The translations under genes were made by a program, and so were the position numbers. From Humisphaera sp. (GTDB lineage: Bacteria > Planctomycetota > Phycisphaerae > Tepidisphaerales > Tepidisphaeraceae), in assembly GCA_025351525.1 (NCBI GenBank), contig JANXVV010000532.1, positions 1 through 11,781 on the forward strand: a stretch of 11,781 nt of DNA, given 5' to 3'. Below the pieces are notes generated by a model. That model saw only the letters and a list, made by a program, of their open reading frames with translations, searched no databases and was not told where the DNA came from. Of the stretch, positions 6,672 to 11,781 are shown piece by piece; the first letter of the stretch is position 1; each line of letters opens with the position of its first letter.

Positions 6672-6820
6672 CCGGTCCCCTCCCGCCGGTACTCCGGGGG
6701 GAGGGTTAGGGGTCTTGCCATTTTCTTCCGCCGAGTCGAGAGGTGGAACGTCTTCTCCCCACGAAGAAAGACCCCTCACCCTAACCCTCCCCCCATGCGT
6801 ACATGGGGGGAGGGGACCGG
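6672..6820. repeat. Family E palindrome directly upstream of the prepilin gene
   Basis: The arms 6672-6714 and 6770-6820 are imperfect reverse complements. The left begins CCGGTCCCCTCCCGCCGGTA and the right begins GACCCCTCACCCTAACCCTC. Each arm carries its own small hairpin: around CCGGTACTCCGG on the left and CCCCCCATGCGTACATGGGGGG on the right. The spacer is 55 bases. A third, single arm lies at 299-348. The element ends ten bases before the prepilin start codon, so it either forms the mRNA leader or lies next to the promoter. Confidence 0.85.
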
Positions 6821-6893
6821 AAAGCCGAATGCGATAGCCCTCGATCTGCGGAGGAATGAAGTCGGATTCATGAGTATTCATGGCACCTGCGCT

Positions 6894-7247
6894 TTACCGC
6901 CAACTGCCTTCGATCCACACATACCCGCGTCCGCGCGGTTCGTAACGACCGGGAACCCAGACGGCTTCGTGGCGGGGGCGGCGATCCCAATGCCCGCCGA
7001 GCCAGTCCCAATGATTGCCGACGCGAACATAGTGGCCGTCGATCCAGACATGCTCGCGCGAAGGTGCGACCGAACGAACTTCGTACCGCGCTTCCGGTGG
7101 GCGCTCTTCGATAATCACTTCGCGGCGGGGACGCTCTTCCACGATCACCTCACGCGGACGGCGATCGTGAACCACGCAGCCGGTTAAACCGACCAATGGC
7201 AAAAGACCCAGGAAACCGAGAATATGTTTCGACATCGACTGGTTCAT
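6894..7247 (-). CDS. WxxGxW-repeat lipoprotein
   Basis: The 117-residue product has a lipoprotein signal peptide ending in the lipobox LTGC (Cys24), so it should be lipid-anchored in an envelope membrane. After a charged stretch with two near repeats (REVIVEERPR, REVIIEERPP) come aromatic repeats: HVWIDGHYVRVGNHWDWLGG, HWDRRPRHEAVWVPGRY and GYVWIEGSW. These match the YXWXGXW repeat family found in small exported proteins of many bacteria, whose role is not established. The start at ATG 7247 has a good ribosome binding site (GGAGAAAAC before ATG); the longer open frame to 7400 has no signal peptide at its start. The family E element lies between its stop and the prepilin gene. Confidence 0.85.
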   Translation of the reverse strand: MNQSMSKHILGFLGLLPLVGLTGCVVHDRRPREVIVEERPRREVIIEERPPEARYEVRSVAPSREHVWIDGHYVRVGNHWDWLGGHWDRRPRHEAVWVPGRYEPRGRGYVWIEGSWR

Positions 7248-7290
7248 GTTTTCTCCATGCGGACCGTGTTTCTCGAACGTCGAAGAAGCT

Positions 7291-7322
7291 TGGCCCTCCG
7301 GGCCACCGCTAAACGAAGCGGT
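7291..7322. other. Two tandem small stem-loops upstream of the lipoprotein gene
   Basis: TGGCCCTCCGGGCCA (7291-7305) is a six-base-pair stem with a three-base loop. ACCGCTAAACGAAGCGGT (7305-7322) is another six-base-pair stem with a six-base loop. They sit side by side in the gap between the 79-residue gene and the lipoprotein gene. No T run follows on the minus strand, so they are not classical terminators; a leader structure is possible. Confidence 0.4.
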
Positions 7323-7396
7323 ACGATGGTCGAGAGTCGTAGTCCGCTGTTTAGACCCGCCGACACGAGAAAGGTTTGGTTCTTGACGGAAGATGG

Positions 7397-7636
7397 TCAC
7401 TTCCCGGCGACCAGCGCATAGAACCCGCCGCCGTCCGCTTTCAGATCTCCCCGGCTCGCAAGCTCTTCCCAGATTTCGCGACCGAATCCACTGGGTGGTT
7501 GTATCGCGACGATCTTCGCTCCGCCGCCGGTCAGCGGGCTATGGCCCAGTTTCGATTCATCATCCAACTGCGTCATTTTCATACGCTTTTTGAAGGCCTT
7601 GAGCGCCTTTTTCAGTTCTTCATCCGTACTGGGCAT
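7397..7636 (-). CDS. Small conserved-type hypothetical protein (79 residues)
   Basis: The 79-residue product has a lysine-rich, probably helical N-terminus (EELKKALKAFKKRMKMTQLD), then SKLGHSPLTGGGAKIVAIQP and a C-terminal block FGREIWEELASRGDLKADGG. No signal peptide or membrane segment is present, so it is probably cytoplasmic. The pattern (LDDESKLG, then glycine-rich, IVAIxPP, WEEL, GxLxxxGxGxYxLV) resembles a small family I associate with planctomycetes; its function is unknown. The ATG at 7636 is preceded by AAAGGA at good spacing, which supports a real gene. No recognised catalytic motif is visible. Confidence 0.7.
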   Translation of the reverse strand: MPSTDEELKKALKAFKKRMKMTQLDDESKLGHSPLTGGGAKIVAIQPPSGFGREIWEELASRGDLKADGGGFYALVAGK

Positions 7637-7838
7637 GGGAGAATCCTTTCGAGAAATAAATTGAACGTATCCTTCTTAGTTGCGTCGGTGCCGAAGGCGT
7701 TTATTTTTCAAACCGGCGTTCGACTTCTTTGACTTGCCGTGAGTGTATCACTTCCAGAGACGATCGAAAGGCGGACGGATGTCTGTTCGCCGAACCCGCC
7801 CGTTCGGCCCTGAACGATCCAGTGTCGATCGTCCGGAC

Positions 7839-7866
7839 AGAAACCGGAAACGAGAAACCAGAAACG
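7839..7866. repeat. 14-base tandem duplication
   Basis: AGAAACCGGAAACG (7839-7852) is followed directly by AGAAACCAGAAACG (7853-7866), differing at one base. It borders the family F palindrome on its left side. Within 7637-7966 nothing else but this and family F was found; short open frames there lack supporting features. Confidence 0.6.
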
Positions 7867-7882
7867 GGTCTTTTGAAAAACT

Positions 7883-7949
7883 GGTGGCATGGGCGTCTCG
7901 CCCATGTTTTTGACCGAGGAAATGCATGGGCGAGACGCCCATGCCACCT
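7883..7949. repeat. Family F palindrome (nested hairpins)
   Basis: Two 24-base arms, 7883-7906 and 7926-7949, are perfect reverse complements around a 19-base loop. Each arm contains an inner palindrome, CATGGGCGTCTCGCCCATG, so it can fold either as one long hairpin or as two small ones, the hallmark of paired REP sequences (BIME). Flanking A and T runs extend the symmetry (GAAAAACT before, TTTTTC after). It lies 17 bases after the stop of the truncated gene at 7967. Confidence 0.92.
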
Positions 7950-7966
7950 TTTTCAAAGCACCCAAA

Positions 7967-8644
7967 TCAGAAATCAGAAAAAAGCTCGAAGGAGAGAATG
8001 CGGAAAGCTTGAAGCGAACGCCTTTTCAAGTTTTGCATTTCTAGGATCGTCGCGGATGAAACACCCACCGGCCGAGCCACTCGGTGCGGGTTGGCGGCAT
8101 CGCGAAAGCGCAACTTCACCGTCCGGCCGCTCACCGACACCACCGACACCACCGACACCACCGACACCGCCGGCGCCAGCTGCGGCGAGGGCATCCGACG
8201 GATCGTGATTCCGAGGTTCACCTTCTGGGTATCCGTCACGCTCGTCGATGCCTGAATGGCCGCGTACAGCGGGCGCAGCAGCCCCACCAGCGCCGCCTTT
8301 ATCGCGTTCTTCGTCATCGTCAGGCTTTTGGATTTCATCCCATCCGCCCGGGCCGCGTTGTAGGCCGCGACGAAATTCCCCGAAGCCGTCACCAGCAGCG
8401 CGGCCGCCGGCGCGGTCGTGTTATGGGTCCCCGGCGAAGCCACGATGATCGAACTGAAATTCGGACTGAACGTCGCGAGGCTGGAATCCTTGCCCCGCTC
8501 CCATAAAACCGCCTGCCGCGCGATCCAAATCCGGCCCGCCTTTATTCCATCACCAAGCGCGGAAAGTCTTCTGCGCAACGTAGAACGCCTTCTGCGGTCT
8601 GTGGAAAGATTTTTGCGGTTCGTCACGAGATCGTCGCGGCCCAT
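7967..8644 (-). CDS. Truncated member of a planctomycete-type protein family of unknown function
   Basis: The central part of this 225-residue frame (FSPNFSSIIVASPGTHNTTA through KVNLGITIRR) and the later VKLRFRDAANPHRVARPVGV resemble a family of proteins frequent in planctomycetes: a helical, Ala-rich N-terminal domain with a KxxLGITxR block, a linker, and a beta domain starting with xxLRFxDxxxPxxRAKPxGV. Here the beta domain stops after SSATILEMQ, and an unrelated tail of about 20 residues runs to a stop just before the family F palindrome, so the C-terminal part seems lost. The linker is a Ser/Val repeat encoded by four 9-base units. The N-terminal 40 or so residues are Arg-rich and repeat-encoded, and do not look like the family. 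The start is uncertain: ATG 8644 lies 25 bases past the nuclease gene stop; the frame is open to 8737. It may be a decaying gene. The family assignment is from memory. Confidence 0.5.
   Translation of the reverse strand: MGRDDLVTNRKNLSTDRRRRSTLRRRLSALGDGIKAGRIWIARQAVLWERGKDSSLATFSPNFSSIIVASPGTHNTTAPAAALLVTASGNFVAAYNAARADGMKSKSLTMTKNAIKAALVGLLRPLYAAIQASTSVTDTQKVNLGITIRRMPSPQLAPAVSVVSVVSVVSVSGRTVKLRFRDAANPHRVARPVGVSSATILEMQNLKRRSLQAFRILSFELFSDF
8132..8167. repeat. Four perfect 9-base tandem units
   Basis: CACCGACAC is repeated four times without change. On the minus strand it encodes the VSVVSVVSVVSV linker of the truncated protein at 7967-8644. Units of nine bases can gain or lose copies without breaking the frame. 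Confidence 0.9.
8562..8624. repeat. Three degenerate 21-base tandem units
   Basis: Units at 8562-8582, 8583-8603 and 8604-8624 share the pattern GAA-x-G-x-CTTCTGCGG-x. On the minus strand they encode an Arg-rich stretch; on the plus strand they would read as Leu-heptads (ESLLRNV, ERLLRSV, ERFLRFV), but no supported gene lies there. They fall in the N-terminal part of the truncated protein, which does not match its family. Confidence 0.65.
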
Positions 8645-8669
8645 GAGGAAACCATCCCGCCTGCCGTCA

Positions 8670-9410
8670 CTATTCCTGGTGTCGCCGGGCATGCTCCGCA
8701 AGGGCCGCTTTTGCGTACAAGGGCAGTGCCAGGGCATTTCTGCACGCTAACGACTTGAGCTTGGCATGATCCGATACCTCATCGTCGCCAAGCCAGACAA
8801 TCTCCAGACGGCGATGATCCTTTAACGCAATGTGGGTATAGTCGGCCGGCTCAGCCCAGTAGCAACTCTTGCAAATCGCGGGCTGTCTACCCTCCCGCCA
8901 ATTGTCACAGTGCTCGCACGACCATGACTTCGACCGTTGACATGAACCGCAAAGAAGCATGTATTCTTGCAGTAAGCGGTCGCCCTCCGATAACTCCCCC
9001 GCAATCTGATATGGGACTCGATGGTCGATCTGGAGATACCTCGGCTCGTATGGCGTCGAACAAAGTTCGCACTTCGCCCCGAATTCCTTGATGAGCAGTT
9101 GTTTGAAACCTTTGGCAAATGCCCTGCGTCCCTGGAAGCGGTCCCCGCGAATGAGCGATGGATCGCCGAACGCATACACTGCCATTTGCCGGCCGGTCGT
9201 CCGCTTTCCCGTCGTTTTCGCCAGCGGGACACCTGCATCTTTCACATCTCGTGCCGCGCTCGCCGCGTCGGTCAGACCGTACACCGTTTCCAACTGCTCC
9301 GTTGAGACGGTTCCGTGCTTGAGGATGTGATTGACGAGCGTTTTCCCCCGCCTGGTCGTTACTTTTGCCACCGCAGCAAGCAGTTCGGCCGAGTAGTTGA
9401 TTTTACCCAT
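8670..9410 (-). CDS. HNH restriction endonuclease of a type II R-M system
   Basis: The 246-residue protein starts with a likely winged-helix part (about 20-82: VNHILKHGTVSTEQLETVYG, AARDVKDAGVPLAKT, VYAFGDPS). It then has an HNH nuclease core: CELC at 114-117, the DH pair at 129-130 in LQIDHRVPY, and LLCGSCQRSKSW at 152-163, where Gln replaces the more usual Asn. A second Cys set, CEHC at 165-168 and CKSC at 180-183, likely binds another zinc ion. The end (YTHIALKDHRRLEIVW) fits the same group of HNH restriction enzymes that accompany adenine methyltransferases. It begins nine bases after the methyltransferase stop on the same strand, so the two form an operon with the protective enzyme first. 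It should cut DNA lacking the partner's methylation. The recognition sequence cannot be read from the protein. Confidence 0.85.
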   Translation of the reverse strand: MGKINYSAELLAAVAKVTTRRGKTLVNHILKHGTVSTEQLETVYGLTDAASAARDVKDAGVPLAKTTGKRTTGRQMAVYAFGDPSLIRGDRFQGRRAFAKGFKQLLIKEFGAKCELCSTPYEPRYLQIDHRVPYQIAGELSEGDRLLQEYMLLCGSCQRSKSWSCEHCDNWREGRQPAICKSCYWAEPADYTHIALKDHRRLEIVWLGDDEVSDHAKLKSLACRNALALPLYAKAALAEHARRHQE

Positions 9411-9419
9411 TCGAGCTTC

Positions 9420-10349
9420 TTAGAAGAGAAGCAGTTCTTCAGAAATGCTTTCCGGCTGAAGCAACATTCGCGGCAGACGTTCGATGCGAGTCAACAGGCG
9501 TTCGGAAATGTAGAGAGACTCATAGGTGACACCGTCGCGTCCCAACAGTGTCTCCTGGCTGGATCTCCCGGCCTTTACCTCAAACAGCCTTAACTGCAAT
9601 GAGTCAGAGAGTCGCTGCCCATAGACCTTGTCTCCGACGCGCCCGTCATATGAAATGATGAGGGAAAGGTCGCGCTTTACCAGCATCTGCAATCCATCGC
9701 GGAATTCATCGAAACTCATTCCCCTCACGTATCGGTTGTCGCGCTCGCCACTCGTCCCTTGATAGGGTGGGTCGAGGTAAACGACATCGCGGGTATCCGC
9801 ATCGCGGAGGGTGTCGAGGTAGCCGGCGTTTAATACGCGCGTCCTGCCCGCAAAAATCCTTCCGGCGCGGAGAATGTTGTCCCGCATTGTTTCGGGCCGG
9901 GCGCCGCGCCTGCGATGATCCGCCGTGTTGTTGAACTCACCGCTCCTGTTGTAGCGAATCGCCGCCTTAACGCATCGGGCGAGGAGGTATAGAAACAGGG
10001 CCGGCTCGGGATTTGAATTGAACGCGCGCCTTACCTCGTTGAAATGGGTTTTTCCGATGCGGGCTTGCTCATGCCATAGCCGCTCGTATTCGTCCGCCAA
10101 GTCGTGCGGCGAATCGATGATTGCTCTCCACAGCGCCGCGATCGGTTCGTGTAGGTCACCGATGACAAAATGGTTCGCCGTCGAATGGGTCGCGGCGCAG
10201 AGGCTAACAGCGGCGGAACCGGCGAAAGGTTCGTAAAGTGTCCTGACGCCCCCGGGGATACAGCCGCAGATCGTGGAAGCAAGCCATCGCTTGCTTCCCT
10301 GGTACGGAATGGGGTGGGGCACGTTACCAGAGGTCCGCATATTCGTCAT
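9420..10349 (-). CDS. D12-class N6-adenine DNA methyltransferase of the R-M system
   Basis: This enzyme transfers a methyl group from S-adenosylmethionine to adenine N6 in a specific DNA site, protecting the host from the neighbouring HNH nuclease. With the start used here (309 residues) it shows the alpha-class order: PIPYQGSKRWLA at 14-24, the SAM-binding motif YEPFAGSAAV at 39-48, GDLHEP at 64-69, a long target-recognition region (about 75-180), and catalytic motif IV VYLDPPY at 190-196. The C-terminal part (SLIISYDGR, YESLYISERLL) completes the fold. The frame is open to 10460, but a strong promoter overlaps its first codons, so translation likely begins at ATG 10349 or 10340. Neither has a strong ribosome binding site. 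It is the first gene of a two-gene operon; no control (C) protein gene is visible. Confidence 0.87.
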   Translation of the reverse strand: MTNMRTSGNVPHPIPYQGSKRWLASTICGCIPGGVRTLYEPFAGSAAVSLCAATHSTANHFVIGDLHEPIAALWRAIIDSPHDLADEYERLWHEQARIGKTHFNEVRRAFNSNPEPALFLYLLARCVKAAIRYNRSGEFNNTADHRRRGARPETMRDNILRAGRIFAGRTRVLNAGYLDTLRDADTRDVVYLDPPYQGTSGERDNRYVRGMSFDEFRDGLQMLVKRDLSLIISYDGRVGDKVYGQRLSDSLQLRLFEVKAGRSSQETLLGRDGVTYESLYISERLLTRIERLPRMLLQPESISEELLLF

Positions 10350-10428
10350 TCCGGTCTGGCGAGGTCCGCATCCATCGCGCACGACGTTTTCACTCGCCGA
10401 TCGCGAAAGGCGGGTGGCATTGTTCGTC

Positions 10429-10457
10429 ATAATCCGGTGAGAATCCGACGCTGTCAA
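10429..10457 (-). promoter_or_regulatory. Sigma-70-type promoter of the R-M operon
   Basis: On the minus strand, TTGACA (10452-10457, perfect -35) is followed after exactly 17 bases by GATTAT (10429-10434, four of six for the -10). Transcription would start near 10422. That lies downstream of two possible methyltransferase start codons (10460, 10430), which excludes them and supports 10349 or 10340. Confidence 0.6.
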
Positions 10458-10461
10458 CAAG

Positions 10462-10499
10462 CGCGGGTGCCTCAGGTCGTCACGGATCGCGCACCCGCG
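10462..10499. other. Inverted repeat upstream of the R-M promoter
   Basis: CGCGGGTGC (10462-10470) and GCACCCGCG (10491-10499) are perfect nine-base reverse complements around a 20-base loop. The repeat lies just upstream of the R-M -35 box, so it may be an operator or a terminator-like hairpin separating the divergent units. No function can be assigned. Confidence 0.45.
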
Positions 10500-10512
10500 G
10501 CGGGGATGCGTT

Positions 10513-10812
10513 GTGATGGGACACCTTCACCCGCGCGAAAAATCCGGCATGATTCCGTGGGAGCTGATTCGGGAGATGGTCGCGGGGATGTGTATCACAA
10601 GCGCCGCGAGGAGGAAGTTTAAAGAGGTGGCGAGGCGATATTCCGTAAGGGGATGGGACTGTTTCGCAGGCCGTCGCGGATGTGAAGGGGAAGGTGTGGC
10701 GGACGCCGTTGTCGGCGTATCCGGCTCCATGAAGTCGTATCCGGAGTTTGACGAGGTGACCGCCCTGGGGAAGGCCGCGCGTCAGGCCGATAAGTCGTCC
10801 GACGCCGCGTAG
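10513..10812 (+). CDS. Unrecognised open frame upstream of the decayed toxin gene
   Basis: An open frame of up to 99 residues (or 87 from ATG 10549) ends 18 bases before the PIN-toxin remnant. Its middle, MIPWELIREMVAGM and AARRKFKEVARRY, could be helical, and its end is MKSYPEFDEVTALGKAARQA. Position directly before a VapC-like gene makes a degraded antitoxin conceivable, but no antitoxin motif is visible and the residue mix (Gly- and Arg-rich middle) looks like a frame disturbed by indels. No ribosome binding site is clear. This may not be a gene. The stretch 10500-10830 holds nothing else recognisable. Confidence 0.2.
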   Translation: MMGHLHPREKSGMIPWELIREMVAGMCITSAARRKFKEVARRYSVRGWDCFAGRRGCEGEGVADAVVGVSGSMKSYPEFDEVTALGKAARQADKSSDAA

Positions 10813-10830
10813 CCGAAGGGGTCGCGCTCC

Positions 10831-11034
10831 ATGTATGTTATTGACACCGACTGCCTCTCCATCCTACAGCGGCAGACGCCCCCAGAGTTTGCCCGGCTTC
10901 GCTTACGAATGGGCGCGCGCATCGGCGAGAACGCTTCTTCCTTTCGATCGTCAGCTTTCACGAACAAGCGCTCGGATGGGCGACGTAATACCCTGATTCG
11001 TCGCAGAATCCGGCGAGCGCGACGGCGGGTGCAA
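10831..11034 (+). pseudogene. Decayed PIN-domain (VapC-like) toxin
   Basis: VapC toxins are PIN-domain RNases. From ATG 10831 the frame reads MYVIDTDCLSILQRQTPPEF, a typical PIN N-terminus with the first catalytic Asp (residue 5). The next conserved block is found in a different frame: RFFLSIVSFHEQALGWAT at 10932-10985, containing the strand and the second acidic residue (Glu in HEQ). Sequence then returns to the first frame with NTLIRRRIRRARR from 10987. So at least two frameshifts have broken the gene, and the second half of the domain, with the last acidic residues, is absent before the next antitoxin gene starts at 11099. It has a possible ribosome binding site (AAGGGG) nine bases before the ATG. 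The product would be an inactive fragment. Confidence 0.72.
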
Positions 11035-11062
11035 ACACAGGGTGCGGCGAACGGACGGAGGC

Positions 11063-11091
11063 TTGTCAAGTGCGGTCCTTTACGGCATTCT
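11063..11091 (+). promoter_or_regulatory. Possible promoter of the antitoxin-toxin pair
   Basis: TTGTCA (five of six for the -35) is followed after 17 bases by CATTCT (three of six for the -10), which ends seven bases before the antitoxin ATG. If used, the transcript would start at about the first codon and be nearly leaderless. The weak -10 keeps this tentative. Confidence 0.35.
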
Positions 11092-11098
11092 AAAGGGC

Positions 11099-11332
11099 AT
11101 GAAGACCACGAGCGTTCAAGAAGTTCCGCAGCAGTGGGCCGACATCCTGCGGTGGGTGGCGAACGGTGAAGAAGTGGAAATGACCCATCAGGACCGCGTG
11201 GTGGCTCGGCTGGTGCCGGCGGCTGCGCCTTCGCCCGACTTTCTCGCAAGGGCAAAAGCGGTGTGGGGTGAAACGCCACCGGGCAAAACGCTCAGCACCA
11301 TCGTGTCGGAAGATCGGGGCGGAGCATCGTGA
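11099..11332 (+). CDS. Phd/YefM-type antitoxin
   Basis: The 77-residue product begins MKTTSVQEVPQQWADILRWV, the N-terminal DNA-binding and dimerising fold of Phd-type antitoxins, followed by the beta strands EEVEMTHQDRVVARLVPA. The C-terminal part (SPDFLARAKAVWGETPPGKT and LSTIVSEDRGGA) is the kind of flexible tail that binds and blocks a PIN toxin. Such antitoxins usually also repress their own operon. Its stop codon overlaps the toxin's GTG start by the four bases GTGA, a common toxin-antitoxin layout for coupled translation. ATG 11099 fits the family start; the frame extends upstream to 11042 without homology. AAAGGG lies only one base before the ATG, too close for a normal ribosome binding site. 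Confidence 0.88.
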   Translation: MKTTSVQEVPQQWADILRWVANGEEVEMTHQDRVVARLVPAAAPSPDFLARAKAVWGETPPGKTLSTIVSEDRGGAS

Positions 11333-11781
11333 TCTATCTGGACACGAGCTGCCTTGTCAAACTCTATTGCCCAGAGCCCGAGTCAGCGCGGGTGGCGGCC
11401 CTGGTTCAGGGTAAACCCATCTGCCACAACTCACTTCACGAGCTTGAATTTCACAATGCGTTGCGGTTGAAGGTGTTCGCCGGGACCGCGACGGCCGCGC
11501 AGGCGGCGGCGGCCATGGCGATGGTCATGGCGGACTTGCGGGCCGGGGTGTTGGTTTCACCGGCGCTGGACTGGACGGATGCCTTTGCGGAGGCGGTGCG
11601 TCTGGCGAACGGGCACACGGACACCATCGGCTGTCGTTCGCTGGATATTCTGCACTGCGCTGCGGCCAGCATCCTTAGGAACGGGTTTCAAATAACTTCC
11701 CGGTTTTCAACGGTGCGGGGTGCCACAGGTCGCGGTACTCCGAGACCTGTGTCTTTCGGCCAAGTCGGCACAGGTCTCGGA
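11329..11781 (+). CDS. vapC: VapC-type PIN toxin, C-terminus replaced by a repeat; runs off the window
   Basis: VapC toxins are Mg-dependent RNases held inactive by the partner antitoxin. From GTG 11329 the frame reads VIYLDTSCLVKLYCPEPESA with Asp5, then HNSLHELEFHNALRLK with Glu38/Glu40, and TIGCRSLDILHCAAASIL with Asp106, the first three positions of the PIN acidic set. Family members continue with FxTxDxRQxxLAxxAGL; here the sequence instead reads NGFQITSRFSTV and then, at 11718, enters the family A palindrome (RGATGRGTPRPV is repeat translation). The final acidic residue is therefore missing. The frame is still open at 11781. The start is GTG, so the gene is easy to miss. It overlaps the antitoxin by four bases. 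I expect a weakened or dead toxin; the intact antitoxin beside it may be a leftover. Confidence 0.82.
   Translation, partial: MIYLDTSCLVKLYCPEPESARVAALVQGKPICHNSLHELEFHNALRLKVFAGTATAAQAAAAMAMVMADLRAGVLVSPALDWTDAFAEAVRLANGHTDTIGCRSLDILHCAAASILRNGFQITSRFSTVRGATGRGTPRPVSFGQVGTGLG
11718..11781. repeat. Family A palindrome at the right window edge (right arm cut off)
   Basis: The left arm 11718-11751 matches the 408-441 arm with one base changed and is a perfect complement to the right arm seen at 461-494. After a 17-base loop the right arm starts at 11769 and is cut by the window end after 13 bases. The loop differs from that of the 408-494 copy, so the arms are conserved but the loops are not. 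Confidence 0.9.

Noticed and set aside
6663..6881. N-terminal extension of the prepilin-like protein to ATG 6881
   Set aside because: This part translates the family E palindrome and would place about 73 residues before a prepilin leader that must be near the N-terminus.
8418..8750. Plus-strand 110-residue frame with leucine heptads
   Set aside because: The heptads come from a 21-base tandem repeat; the frame is antisense to the truncated family member and the nuclease 3' end, with no start signals.
10782..11279. Minus-strand 165-residue frame opposite the antitoxin
   Set aside because: It is antisense to a clear Phd antitoxin and the toxin remnant; Pro/Arg-rich composition typical of a shadow frame.
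1..11781. CRISPR array, tRNA or rRNA
   Set aside because: The repeats are palindromes or short tandems without regular unique spacers, and no tRNA cloverleaf or rRNA core was recognised by eye.

Overview
This 11.8 kb, fairly GC-rich stretch looks like bacterial chromosomal DNA, most likely from a planctomycete (Planctomycetota). The lineage is inferred from four things: a prepilin-like protein with an LFDDTHV tail of the type multiplied in planctomycetes, a WxxGxW-repeat lipoprotein, two small families I associate with planctomycetes, and a high load of intergenic palindromes.

Layout, left to right. On the minus strand: yidD (membrane protein insertion factor), then an exported oligogalacturonate lyase of family PL22. 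A gene-poor stretch follows, holding a long hairpin and a frameshifted remnant of a RAYT (REP-associated tyrosine transposase) that has not been obvious as a gene because no single frame spans it. Next is hslU on the plus strand, without hslV beside it. It converges on a minus-strand block: a secreted PDZ protein, a prepilin-like protein, a small lipoprotein, and a 79-residue conserved-type protein. The right third is defence-related and accessory. It holds a truncated member of a planctomycete-type family of unknown function, a type II restriction-modification pair (HNH nuclease and D12-class adenine methyltransferase) behind a good promoter, a decayed PIN-domain toxin, and a Phd-type antitoxin overlapping a VapC-type PIN toxin whose C-terminus runs into a repeat.

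The most striking feature is the density and variety of palindromic repeats. At least six unrelated families (called A to F here) sit between genes. Family A (core CAGGTCTCGGAGTACCGC) occurs as a complete inverted pair near 408-494 and also forms both ends of the window, which suggests that assembly broke inside this repeat. One copy of A has replaced the end of the VapC toxin. Another element (E) forms the region directly upstream of the prepilin gene, C sits between two convergent genes like a two-way terminator, and F follows the truncated gene. The RAYT remnant is the only visible candidate for the kind of enzyme that spreads such palindromes.

Functionally the window mixes housekeeping (YidD, HslU), pectin-fragment breakdown (PL22), envelope proteins, and a defence cluster (restriction-modification plus toxin-antitoxin). 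No rRNA, tRNA or CRISPR array was seen.
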